64,000 nt of DNA from positions 35,535 through 99,534 of the forward strand of contig JADGAN010000017.1 of assembly GCA_015231955.1 (NCBI GenBank), in the 5' to 3' direction. Position 1 is the first letter of the stretch; each line of letters opens with the position of its first letter. The position numbers were made by a program, and so were the translations under genes. The notes under the pieces are model-generated. The model saw only the letters and a list, made by a program, of their open reading frames with translations. It was not told the origin of the DNA and made no database searches. This document shows, in pieces, positions 46,413 through 55,504 of the stretch. This DNA comes from Oligoflexia bacterium. Its GTDB lineage: Bacteria; Bdellovibrionota; Bacteriovoracia; Bacteriovoracales; Bacteriovoracaceae.

Positions 46413-47564
46413 TTATTTACAATACCAACGCGTGCTGGCCCCGGGGCCGCTACAGTGGCCAAGCCTTACCCCATAATTTTTCCAATCGCGGGTGATTTCG
46501 GAGAGTGCAGTGGAAATTTTTTTTCCATCATCCTCTTTATTCACTTCACTCCAAAGTAGCCATAGTGGTCTTTGTGCATCTTCAGGGGAGGGTAACATGG
46601 CCCCGACTAGATCGAGAGCAAAGGCAGACTCTTTCAACATTTGACTGGCCTTGAGAAGATTTTGTGTGCGCATGTTGGAGTACTCTTCGGGAGAAATATT
46701 TCCAAGTGCATTTTTAAATCTTCGCTCGTGGATCTGACTATCGCGAAAGAAGATAGAACTTTTATTCTCTGTTTGTGTTAGCTTATCTAAGTTTATTTCT
46801 ACACTATTTCCACGTACATTCACGCTCCCGAAGATCTCTCGAAAAATCGCCAACACATTGGCGAGGTGACGAAAACCCGACTCAATTTCTACCTCTCGCA
46901 TAGCAAGTCCTGTCTCAATCTCCGAGGCGTTTGAAACAAAACTGCGTAAAGTATCGTTTAAGGAATCCATGTCTTGGCGAGCGAGTGCCGAAGGGTTTAG
47001 AAAAAAATCTTTGATTCCCGACAAGGTATAGTTAGAGGCGAGGTTTTGCACGCGCGCGCGAGTAAGTGCAGACTCCAAACACCCCTCTACACTGGCAAGA
47101 TCGTTTAAGAGCTGAGTTGCATGGTAGACTTGATTCATATTCTCGCTGGTACCAAAAAGGCCACTCTCGCGATAACGAAGCTCTTTATCTAGTAGGAAAT
47201 CACTCAAGTAATCTTTGGCAGCAAGGGCGTACTCACATTCCAAACTTTTAGTGCGATTTCTGACATAAAGGCCATAAAGGGCCGCACCAAGGTAGTATTT
47301 TTGAACCAAAGTTGGCGCATAAGTTTCTACATAAAGTGTGCTGGTAATGGTGTCATAGCGTCCACACGCATAGTTCTTGGCCAGACACTGGTTGTCGCGA
47401 AGGAGGTCACAATTTGCGATTTCAAATTTGCATATTTCCGCTGCGCGAGCATGAGGAAGCGAGTGAATAATTGCAACATAGAGGATGAAAATCGTCTCCA
47501 AAACAAAGAGAAGTTTTAAAAGGTATTTGCTCATAAATTTGTCTGGTGATTGATGTAGTTTCAT
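46413..47564 (-). CDS. Exported Cys-rich protein, first gene of the operon
   Basis: A 383-residue product with a signal peptide of about 40 residues (LLFVLETIFILYVAIIHSLPHARA) followed by a Cys cluster (EICKFEIANCDLLRDNQCLA, then NYACG) and a helical body. The C-terminus is HCSGPGASTRWYCK. AGGA lies 9 nt before ATG 47564. It starts the series of exported genes on the minus strand to 34451. The gap to the divergent gene at 47755 (190 bp) should hold both promoters. I recognise no family. Confidence 0.76.
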   Translation of the reverse strand: MKLHQSPDKFMSKYLLKLLFVLETIFILYVAIIHSLPHARAAEICKFEIANCDLLRDNQCLAKNYACGRYDTITSTLYVETYAPTLVQKYYLGAALYGLYVRNRTKSLECEYALAAKDYLSDFLLDKELRYRESGLFGTSENMNQVYHATQLLNDLASVEGCLESALTRARVQNLASNYTLSGIKDFFLNPSALARQDMDSLNDTLRSFVSNASEIETGLAMREVEIESGFRHLANVLAIFREIFGSVNVRGNSVEINLDKLTQTENKSSIFFRDSQIHERRFKNALGNISPEEYSNMRTQNLLKASQMLKESAFALDLVGAMLPSPEDAQRPLWLLWSEVNKEDDGKKISTALSEITRDWKNYGVRLGHCSGPGASTRWYCK

Positions 47565-47754
47565 GTTTCTTTTTCCTTTAATGAGCTTCTAATGAAATTC
47601 GAAAAGGGCATGCATGAAACTTGATAGCAAAGAGCGTGCCAACTGACATATAGCTTCTGATGATTGCTTCATAGGAAAAAGTAGGCTGCACCATAAAGTC
47701 TAAATTAAAGTTTCCGATATGCTGGTAAGGGAATTATCTAAGGGAAGAGAATTG

Positions 47755-49938
47755 ATGAGTGTGTATAAGAGTGGTTTATTGTTTTGGAATATTGTATTTC
47801 CGCTAGTGGTGTTCTCGTTGATCGCGGCCCCGGTGGCGAGTTTTGCTGAAAGCGCATCGGGGAAAGTTGTCTGTTCTAGTATTAGCGATGAAGGAAGTTG
47901 TAATTCTAAAACTGGATGCAGGTGGTTCACTCCTCCTAACAACAATGGAACTGGTCAGTGTGCATACTCTGGGGATGAGGATATTTACAAAGAGTGTAGG
48001 GAGATGAGTGATCGCACAGAACGCATTGGTTGCACCATTCGTATGATTAACTCTATTGGGGACAGTAATGGTGTGCAAATTTCGGAAAAGCTAACCGATG
48101 CTTCACAAAGTAAAAGTGATTTTCATAAGAACCTTCTCGGTAATGGTTTTGCAGAGATTGGACAAAGTTTGAATTCACCTAGTGGAATGGCGCTTATTTA
48201 TGGGATTATGATTGCCTATACAGTTTTTCAAATTGGTTTTGCCATTGAAAATCGCGCTTGTACTGCAATGAGTGTGAGTGTTGGGATTGCAACAGTGGCA
48301 GCGCTTATTGCTTTTCTCGCTACACTCATAACCAATATGCAATTAAACAAAGATCTAGCGAAGGCCAAGCAAGCACTTGCACCTCCTGCACCTGCTGCTA
48401 CTGCTTCTGCTTCTTCGGGTGGGAGCGAAGGCGAAGGCGGAGGTGAGGAGTATGTGGATTTGCAGGAAAAAACGTTTACTACACTAGCAGATGTTTACAA
48501 AAAACTTCATACCTACGAACTCGCAAAAGCGATTGCTTTTGGAGTGGCCGCCGGCCTTTTTGCAGTTGCTGCTGGCATTGCTTTTATTGCAGAGGGTGCT
48601 TTTTTTCCCTGCGTACCCGCCGCTCCTGTAAAGGGCGCTCATGCTATTATCATGGGAGTAGTCTCCGGGGCAGCAGGCCTTGGAAGTGGACTGCTGCCTG
48701 CTGTGGCCATGGGTAGTGAGGAGAAAAATATTGGATTTATGATTGCGGGGTCTATTGGTGCGATTGCTATTTCGGTGATCTATCCTCTGATTGCCTGGAA
48801 ATATACACCGCTGATGGCGAAGGGATGGACAAGGGGAGTTGTTTATACGCTATTTGCAGGACTTTTGGGAATGCTTACTGCTGCGGCGGCAGTTAGTGCA
48901 AATCTTGCAAAATTAAAACATGAATTGGTGAAAGATATTCATGCCACCATGATGGAAGGGTGTACAGAGAAGGAGAACTCCATCATGCCGCTACGATCGA
49001 ATGGTGATCAGCGTGAATATGCAAGGCTGTTAAAATGTTTTTGTTACGACAAGCAGGCAGACTATAAAGAGCTACGAAACGATCGCATGAACAACTCACT
49101 TTGCCTCTCCTTTGATCAGGCCGCTCATAATCTGCTTGGTATAAGAAAGGGTGGGGTTTATGTGGACACCGTGATTGGACCGTTAGGTTCTAAAGGGTGT
49201 GTGACTCTGGATAAAAAGTATGATCCCAATTGCGATTGCAAACGGGTGCGGAATTCCAGTGGTGAAAATTATTGTATGAAGACGAATGTGACTACAAAGA
49301 GCGTAGCGGTTGCAGGGTCGTCAGTGGCCGGATTGGCCGCTATTGGCAACAGTGGTAATAGCATTCTTAATGGAACACTTCCGGTGAATATGGCGGCCCT
49401 AGGGCAAACGCGAGCGCAGATGGCCGATGCATCAAAGTTTGCAAGGAGATCTGCTGATGAAGGGCCTAAGAAGGATGGAAAAAGTTTTGCAGATGTCGCA
49501 AAGCTGGCGAATGCAACTTTGGCAGATTTGCAAAAGGCGCTTCCAAAAAATGCGATCACTGGTTTGCAGGCCGCTTCTGGTGCCGGTGCACTTAAAGGTT
49601 TTGATGATCAGTTGACGCAACTAACGACGGATAAGACAGGATATGCAATGGATGGAAAGAAAACATCGAAAGATAGTCTTGGCAACAGCGCTTTAAATTT
49701 TCAGGGAGGTGGGGGAAAGGCAGGAGTAAAGGCAACTGATAATAGTGATCCACTGGCAGGACTTGTTGGCGGCGGCAGTGATAGTGGAGGCGATCAAAAT
49801 GGAAGAGGAGGTACTCTTCGTGTTGATGGTAGAGAGGGTGGTTATAAGTTAAAAAGTATCTCTTCAGACAAAGGAGGCTCTCTTTGGGAGATGATATCTA
49901 ACAGATACAAAAAGAGTGCTTATCAAAGATTGTTTTGA
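47755..49938 (+). CDS. Exported polytopic Cys-rich membrane protein
   Basis: The product has 727 residues. The signal peptide is followed by a compact Cys motif (SSISDEGSCNSKTGCRWF, then GQCAY), which resembles PSI/plexin-like repeats. At least six membrane helices lie between about 130 and 390 (GMALIYGIMIAYTVFQIGFA, AAGLFAVAAGIAFIAEGAFF, GAIAISVIYPLIAW). A second Cys region (LLKCFCYDK, DPNCDCKRVRNSSGENYC) and a Gly/Ser-rich tail follow. ATG 47755 has GAAGAG upstream; the frame extends to 47719. It is divergent from the secreted-protein operon. Function unknown; possibly a translocation or anchoring component for its neighbours. Confidence 0.72.
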   Translation: MSVYKSGLLFWNIVFPLVVFSLIAAPVASFAESASGKVVCSSISDEGSCNSKTGCRWFTPPNNNGTGQCAYSGDEDIYKECREMSDRTERIGCTIRMINSIGDSNGVQISEKLTDASQSKSDFHKNLLGNGFAEIGQSLNSPSGMALIYGIMIAYTVFQIGFAIENRACTAMSVSVGIATVAALIAFLATLITNMQLNKDLAKAKQALAPPAPAATASASSGGSEGEGGGEEYVDLQEKTFTTLADVYKKLHTYELAKAIAFGVAAGLFAVAAGIAFIAEGAFFPCVPAAPVKGAHAIIMGVVSGAAGLGSGLLPAVAMGSEEKNIGFMIAGSIGAIAISVIYPLIAWKYTPLMAKGWTRGVVYTLFAGLLGMLTAAAAVSANLAKLKHELVKDIHATMMEGCTEKENSIMPLRSNGDQREYARLLKCFCYDKQADYKELRNDRMNNSLCLSFDQAAHNLLGIRKGGVYVDTVIGPLGSKGCVTLDKKYDPNCDCKRVRNSSGENYCMKTNVTTKSVAVAGSSVAGLAAIGNSGNSILNGTLPVNMAALGQTRAQMADASKFARRSADEGPKKDGKSFADVAKLANATLADLQKALPKNAITGLQAASGAGALKGFDDQLTQLTTDKTGYAMDGKKTSKDSLGNSALNFQGGGGKAGVKATDNSDPLAGLVGGGSDSGGDQNGRGGTLRVDGREGGYKLKSISSDKGGSLWEMISNRYKKSAYQRLF

Positions 49939-50020
49939 TACGCTTTGTCTTGTCACACTGGAACAGTTTAGTATTTTAAGAGTGTATAAGTAAAAAGTAA
50001 GCATGTAAGTAAGTTAAGTT

Positions 50021-50055
50021 TAAGTTAAGTTAAGTTAAGTTAAGTTAAGTTAAGT
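50021..50055 (+). repeat. Pentanucleotide tandem repeat (TAAGT)7
   Basis: Seven perfect TAAGT copies (50021-50055) with imperfect copies either side (50006-50020, 50056-50060). The array ends 23 nt before the VanY-like start codon, between any promoter and the gene. Copy number changes could alter expression. Confidence 0.95.
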
Positions 50056-50078
50056 AAGTAAGAAGGGTATAGAAAGTA

Positions 50079-50792
50079 ATGACACCAATTCTCTCATATG
50101 TATTAACAGGAAAGACCAACGAGCACATCACTTTGGATTCGCGTATTGGTGTTCCCATTCATACACGGGCAATTTTTCCTTTTCTTTCGTTACAAAAAGA
50201 GGCGATGAAGGTGGGATTTGATTTGCGGATTGCGAGTGGATTTCGTGATTACGATCGGCAGATGTTACTTTGGAACGAGAAGGCCCAAGGGAAGCGAGAG
50301 ATTCTTGATTACGGTGGGCAGCGCGCATTAGATTATGGGGAGCTTACTCTTAACCGTGAAGACTTGTTGTTTGCTCTTTTACGTTGGTCGAGTGTTCCTG
50401 GGGCCAGTCGTCACCATTGGGGTACGGAGGTGGATGTTTACGATTACAATGCGATTAATTCACCGACTAGTGAAAAGTTAAAGCTAGTGCCTTCCGAGGT
50501 AGAGGGAGGTGGGCCCATGGCCTCACTGCATATTTGGCTTGATGAGATGATTGATGCCAAGAAGGCCTTTGGTTTTTTTCGCCCTTATGAACAGGATCGA
50601 GGAGGAGTGGCCATGGAAAAATGGCATTTAAGTTATACTCCTCAGTCCTATCTTTATGATGAAAGTTATAACTACGATTTTTTTATACAAACAATTGAGG
50701 AATCGGATATTGAGTTAAAAGATCTCATTTTGCAAAATGGTAAAAAGATCTTTAACGATTACATGAAAAATATTTGCCCTTACCCTAATTGA
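50079..50792 (+). CDS. M15B (VanY/LdcB-type) D-Ala-D-Ala carboxypeptidase-like protein
   Basis: A 237-residue zinc peptidase. FDLRIASGFRDYDRQ is the substrate loop, SRHHWGTEVDV gives SxHxxGxxxD (His112, Asp119), and MEKWHLSY supplies the catalytic Glu180 and third ligand His183. It trims or hydrolyses the peptide stem of peptidoglycan. No signal peptide is visible, so either it acts in the cytosol on recycled muropeptides or it leaves by a non-Sec route. Its start has only a weak Shine-Dalgarno, and the upstream pentanucleotide repeat may affect expression. The last 8 nt overlap the convergent gene. Confidence 0.86.
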   Translation: MTPILSYVLTGKTNEHITLDSRIGVPIHTRAIFPFLSLQKEAMKVGFDLRIASGFRDYDRQMLLWNEKAQGKREILDYGGQRALDYGELTLNREDLLFALLRWSSVPGASRHHWGTEVDVYDYNAINSPTSEKLKLVPSEVEGGGPMASLHIWLDEMIDAKKAFGFFRPYEQDRGGVAMEKWHLSYTPQSYLYDESYNYDFFIQTIEESDIELKDLILQNGKKIFNDYMKNICPYPN

Positions 50793-52872
50793 CAGTTGCT
50801 TGCTGGGCAAAGTTGTAGTTTTCTATAAATTTCGAAACAATTGCTCGAGAATTTGGAAGTGCAAGAAAGTTGTATAGTTCCAAATAGAGGTCGATCTCTT
50901 TTCCACCGCCACTAAATTTTTTCTGCATTTCCTCTGTTGCTAGTGCCTCCAAGGTTCCACGGGCGGTTTGCACCGATGAGGTGGGAGCGTACTCTGGGTA
51001 TGGCCACTCCTTCCCTGACAGCTTGTTCACCCAACGGGCAGGCGCTTGGGTGGGATCAAGGAGTGAAACATCAGCAAGGGGCATGAACTTAATGACAAAA
51101 CCGCCCTCGCCATCTGGTATGGTGATCATTTCAAAATCGATATTGCGGTTGTGATACTGTGTAAGCAGATGGTGTTTTAAGGCAAATAAAAAGTGTTTGA
51201 CCTGTAAAGAGTTCGGGTTTTGCACATGCAATTTTAAAAAGAAATTATCTGCTACTGCTTGTGTTGTAATCCCTTTTAGCGTCACCAAATCCAACGTTCC
51301 TGCAAGCTCTGGAATAGGAATGGGATTATTCTTCTCTGCTAAGAGCGGGAACTCTTTAATGGTGGCGGCCCCAATTTGTGTATGAGCGGTTGCCCCGATA
51401 GAGGAGGAAGCGCGGGAATTTTGCCCTACCATTAAAAAATGTTCACCTGGCAAAAGTGGTGAGGTTGCATGGGCCATAGTTGTTTTTGTGGCCGCTTTGG
51501 GATTTAAAAGATAGCTCTCTTGAGTAATTTTTTCTAAATCGATAACATACCAATTTTCAAGTTTAGCGGTGCTGTCCACCGGGATAGATAACTCGAAAAG
51601 GGTGTTTCCATAATACTCATCGCCTTCCAATGTTCCTCCACTGCCGATGGAAAGACCATGCTGCTCAAAATAAGGATAGGGACTATTGCGAATACGAGAG
51701 TATTCTTGTTCTCCAGGGAGACGTCGTATTTTCAGGGAGGCATCTTCAAGTGGAACTGTTCTCTTCCAAGGAAGCACGATAAAGCGTTTAATGGAGAGAT
51801 CTTCCATATGGGAGCGATTGATAGCTTTAGCATCACCGGCCGCGATCAGATAACGGATGATTGCAGCATGTACTTTTTTACGCTCATGATCTTTAGAGTT
51901 ATTGGTAATCTCTTTGACATTCACTTTATCATGATGTTCTTTACAAAATTTATCCAAGGTAACGTCCGAAAAAAATCTTCCAGGGAAGTGATTCAAATAG
52001 TAAAGCAATGCTTCTACATCTAGTTCTGCTCCTGCAGGTGCAGGTGCAGGTGTAAGATGTGATTTAGTACTACTCTGCACCAGATGCCACCACTCCTCTT
52101 TGAATGTTTGAGCAAACTCTCCAAAATTTTCCAGGAGATGTCCTCCCTGCTTCTTTAATAAGCGTAGTGGAAGCGATAACTCGTGATCACTCTTGTTAGC
52201 AAGTTCTTGAGGTGAATGTTTATTTAACCAAACCTTTTGCATCCGTGAGATTAAAGTTGTCAGCCATTTTTGGCCTCCAATCAATGCTCTGATTTGATGA
52301 GTATGTTCCGGTTTTAAAATGTGCGGACGTACGCTATCATCAATCCAGCTTTCACCTACTTTATAAGTGAGTCCACCGCTATGTTCATAAGGGGAAATGG
52401 TGGTTTGATTATGCTTTTGTACCCACTCCTGTTTTTTGGTAGCATTGTAAAAATCGATTTTTTCATTGGAGGAAGTGGGAGCGGTGGCCTTGATCGCCGC
52501 ATAAGAGTAGGCACTAACTCCATTTTCTTCCTGGCAAGAGACAAGCATATTGTAAACAGCATTGGCATCACCATTTCCGACCCCAAGTAACTTTTCCTTA
52601 AGTTTGATATTCTCTTTTTCAAGCTGTAAAAGTTTTCTCTGTGAAATCAAGCGATCATGGAGGAGATATCCTTTCTGAGCGCGCAGGCGCATCTTCTCTT
52701 TAATAGCATTCAATTTTTGTATAAAAGGCATCCACTCTTTTTCCATGAAGAGTGTCCTGTTAACAGCATCACCTTCATTTGCTAATAGTGTGCTTATGGG
52801 AAAAATGGCGGTAGTTGTAGTTGCTATCGTCATCGTCATCGTTATTAATATTATAATCATTGCTAGATTCAT
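50785..52872 (-). CDS. Exported protein of unknown function
   Basis: This is a large exported protein of about 695 residues. The signal region MNLAMIIILITMTMTIATTTT contains Thr/Met and Ile repeats from short nucleotide repeats. The body mixes helices and strands with no recognised domain. I use ATG 52872, which has AAGGAGG 9 nt upstream; the open frame to 52950 adds a basic extension without a signal. The gene converges with the VanY-like gene (8-nt overlap) and is divergent from the phospholipase D gene. Confidence 0.75.
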   Translation of the reverse strand: MNLAMIIILITMTMTIATTTTAIFPISTLLANEGDAVNRTLFMEKEWMPFIQKLNAIKEKMRLRAQKGYLLHDRLISQRKLLQLEKENIKLKEKLLGVGNGDANAVYNMLVSCQEENGVSAYSYAAIKATAPTSSNEKIDFYNATKKQEWVQKHNQTTISPYEHSGGLTYKVGESWIDDSVRPHILKPEHTHQIRALIGGQKWLTTLISRMQKVWLNKHSPQELANKSDHELSLPLRLLKKQGGHLLENFGEFAQTFKEEWWHLVQSSTKSHLTPAPAPAGAELDVEALLYYLNHFPGRFFSDVTLDKFCKEHHDKVNVKEITNNSKDHERKKVHAAIIRYLIAAGDAKAINRSHMEDLSIKRFIVLPWKRTVPLEDASLKIRRLPGEQEYSRIRNSPYPYFEQHGLSIGSGGTLEGDEYYGNTLFELSIPVDSTAKLENWYVIDLEKITQESYLLNPKAATKTTMAHATSPLLPGEHFLMVGQNSRASSSIGATAHTQIGAATIKEFPLLAEKNNPIPIPELAGTLDLVTLKGITTQAVADNFFLKLHVQNPNSLQVKHFLFALKHHLLTQYHNRNIDFEMITIPDGEGGFVIKFMPLADVSLLDPTQAPARWVNKLSGKEWPYPEYAPTSSVQTARGTLEALATEEMQKKFSGGGKEIDLYLELYNFLALPNSRAIVSKFIENYNFAQQATVN

Positions 52873-53078
52873 TAATGAATCCCTCCTTTTTTTTTTACTC
52901 ATTATGCAATATGTCTTGAGAAAATCCAAAAAGGATCGATAGGTGTGCATTTTTTCAAGAGAGTGCCTTGTTTTTGAGGCAGGTCCTTTTTAAGAAAAAA
53001 TCTGCTGCCGTGTGATTTCAAAAGCTTCAGCATAAATTGATCGCATTTATAAAAATAAAATCAATATGATTTAAAATT

Positions 53079-53097
53079 GCAAAAGCAAAAGCAAAAG
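53079..53097 (+). repeat. Hexanucleotide repeat (GCAAAA)3
   Basis: Three copies of GCAAAA about 40 nt upstream of the phospholipase D start codon. Short, but of the same kind as the other slippage-prone tracts next to exported genes in this window. Confidence 0.8.
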
Positions 53098-53136
53098 ACA
53101 ATGAATGATCGAATTTGTCAGTTGGAGGATACATCG

Positions 53137-55347
53137 ATGCAAGCACAGAGTAAGTTTTCAGCTATGATTTTAGTTTTAGTTTTGGTTTCAGTTTTGGGGA
53201 CAACAGCACCATCATCAGCACGAGCGGGCCAACAGAAGGTTTCGCTCTCTGATCGTTCTATTAAAACTTTATTAGAGATAAATAATATTGATATAGAGAC
53301 GATTTGGAACACTTACCTGGATGGTACCTTGACAGCAGTAGAAGAGAATGAACTTTTACATGCTGCTGATGTTAAGGACAGCTCTCTTATCTCACCTGCG
53401 ACTCAAGCAAAAATAGAAAAAGCATTGAACTCGATTAAAGGTGAAATTCTGGCCAAGGATTCGATTCATCCTAAAATCCGCAATGCTATTGCTAACTATT
53501 TTTCTTATCATAAATCGTTTGTTCCTCGGATTGAGAATTCACAAGGTGATGAATATATTTTAGATGTGCCCTCATTACCACTCACTATTAACATTAATAA
53601 TACTAGTAAAAATAAAAGCGATAGTCCGCATTTTACTGTAAGTGGATTTTATCGAGAATCTCAAAGTACAGATGAGTTTAAAGGTCATGAGTTAGAGCGG
53701 TTTTCTCCAGAAGAACACTGCCTACAAGAGAGACTGGTTGATCCTAACTTTAGCAGTGCAGTTGCCACCATTGATAGGATGTGGAAGTTTGATAAAAAGG
53801 GCAGTAAAGCTGTTGTTGATACTATCTTTAATCCTGACTACTCTTTGGGCCGTAGTTCTCGTAGCGATAATACCTTTACTAATCTTAGGCATGCGATCTC
53901 TTTACGGGCCAAAGGAAAGATCTCTCTTGATGATATGGTTATGAGTCATACCCCGACTAAGAATAATAGCGTAAAACTACTTCTTGATAGCGAAGAGATT
54001 TTAAGTGAGACTTTTTTTCCTTTGGTGGCCAGTGCTAAAGAGAGTATTCATATGATGATGTACCAATTTAGAGATGGGCGTCTAGGAGAGTCTTTTGTGA
54101 ATGCTCTGCTTGAGGCGTGCTCGCGTGGAGTGGATGTGTATGTCTTAACCGATTCCGAGGGTTCTGCACAAATGCCTTACTCTTCGGCAAAGGCCAACCT
54201 CGAACGTTTTCGCAGTGGTTGTGTTGAAAAAACCGCCGATGGAAAAATAAAGCAGCGTGGTCATCTCTCTATATTGCCGTTTGCTCGCCATGGGACTCAA
54301 CATCAAAAGGCGATCATTGTCGATTCTGAGGTTGCCGTAATTGGTTCTACCAATTTACATCCCGACTCACTAGAGTCGGAAAATTTTCGGCCGCTCTATA
54401 AGGAAGTGATGGATAAAGGTAATGCGCTTAAGGTGTTCAAAAATCAAAATGCAGTTGCACCCAGTGCAATCTCCTCTGATAACCGCTCTTCATTCGATCC
54501 GAAAGATCGTGCTACTCACGACTTTATGGTAAAAATTAGTGGTGATGCTGTTCCGCAAATGCAAACGGAGTTTGTCTTAAATTGGCTTAAAAATGGCGAT
54601 CCACTCTATCCAGAGATCTCCAATACAAAATTATTTAAAAAGTTATCACAACCTTACGCTAAAAGAGAGAAGCTTGATCCTTATTTATCAACAGCGGTTG
54701 CAGCTACAAATCCAGATGCCGGTATGAAATGTGAAGAGAGTTGTCCTCAGTGCCTGAAAATTGCTCAGGGGGTAGGATATCGTAAGCATGAGTGGTTAGA
54801 AATTGCATTGGACTTAATAAAAAATGCGCGTGAATCAGTGATGATTGAGGCGGCCTATATCACTAGTCCGCAAGTGCAAGATGCGCTCATAGATACCGCT
54901 AAGCGTTTGCGTGCGCTAAAGATTGCACGTGGGGAGAAGTTTGATCCAAGCGTAAATCCTGTGGTTACAATTATTGTGCCTGGATACTCTGATCACTTTC
55001 ATACCTCTGATGCTATGAGAAATGTCTATCAGAAATTTCTAGATGCAGGTGTTAAGCTTGCTGAGTATCAAGGATTTACCCATGGAAAATCGTTGATCAT
55101 CGACAATAAAATCACCTCTATCGGTTCGGCCGATTTCATGGGTTTTACTCACTGTTATGAGTTGGTCTCCTATATTTTAGGTGAAGATTTTGCAAAGAAG
55201 GCCAAAGAGAAAATCTTTGATCGCGATCTAGAAGCGACTCAATCGGTTCATGTCGATGAAGATTTTGTAAAAAATCTTCCCCTTACAATAAAACTTCGCT
55301 CTCCACTTATGCGCTGGCTCTATAGCATCTTCGCCCACAACGTCTAA
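53137..55347 (+). CDS. Exported phospholipase D-like protein (two HKD motifs)
   Basis: The product is about 736 residues. The signal peptide (MILVLVLVSVLG..) ends near ARA. Two PLDc motifs are intact: HQKAIIVD with His389 followed by IGSTNLHPDS, and HGKSLIID with His649 followed by IGSADFMGF, so a full catalytic pair is present. Such proteins hydrolyse phospholipids, transfer phosphatidyl groups (cardiolipin-synthase-like) or cut nucleic acids. The N-terminal 250 residues have no recognised domain. The ATG at 53137 has GGAGG 8 nt upstream; the frame extends to 53077. A secreted enzyme acting on other cells' membranes would fit the neighbours. Confidence 0.85.
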   Translation: MQAQSKFSAMILVLVLVSVLGTTAPSSARAGQQKVSLSDRSIKTLLEINNIDIETIWNTYLDGTLTAVEENELLHAADVKDSSLISPATQAKIEKALNSIKGEILAKDSIHPKIRNAIANYFSYHKSFVPRIENSQGDEYILDVPSLPLTININNTSKNKSDSPHFTVSGFYRESQSTDEFKGHELERFSPEEHCLQERLVDPNFSSAVATIDRMWKFDKKGSKAVVDTIFNPDYSLGRSSRSDNTFTNLRHAISLRAKGKISLDDMVMSHTPTKNNSVKLLLDSEEILSETFFPLVASAKESIHMMMYQFRDGRLGESFVNALLEACSRGVDVYVLTDSEGSAQMPYSSAKANLERFRSGCVEKTADGKIKQRGHLSILPFARHGTQHQKAIIVDSEVAVIGSTNLHPDSLESENFRPLYKEVMDKGNALKVFKNQNAVAPSAISSDNRSSFDPKDRATHDFMVKISGDAVPQMQTEFVLNWLKNGDPLYPEISNTKLFKKLSQPYAKREKLDPYLSTAVAATNPDAGMKCEESCPQCLKIAQGVGYRKHEWLEIALDLIKNARESVMIEAAYITSPQVQDALIDTAKRLRALKIARGEKFDPSVNPVVTIIVPGYSDHFHTSDAMRNVYQKFLDAGVKLAEYQGFTHGKSLIIDNKITSIGSADFMGFTHCYELVSYILGEDFAKKAKEKIFDRDLEATQSVHVDEDFVKNLPLTIKLRSPLMRWLYSIFAHNV

Positions 55348-55448
55348 TCGTGCATTCGAGTGTGGGTGGGTGGGTGCCTGGTGGAGTGGGCGGTCGGGGT
55401 GAGAAGGGGTGAGGGTAAGTGGTTGGGAATAGGGGAATGAAAAAAATG

Positions 55449-55479
55449 TTGGGGGATTTTTTGTGGGATGGGGTATAAT
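55449..55479 (+). promoter_or_regulatory. Possible promoter of the papain-like protease gene
   Basis: A perfect TATAAT (55474-55479) lies 18-19 nt after TTGGGG (55449-55454). The -35 is poor and the spacer long. The predicted start near 55486 supports translation from ATG 55505 rather than from the earlier in-frame ATGs. Confidence 0.35.
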
Positions 55480-55504
55480 GTTGGGTATGAGGAACTTATT
55501 AAAA

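Noticed and set aside
47000..47300. Plus-strand ORFs opposite the exported operon
   Set aside because: All lack start signals and lie antisense to genes with clear signal peptides.
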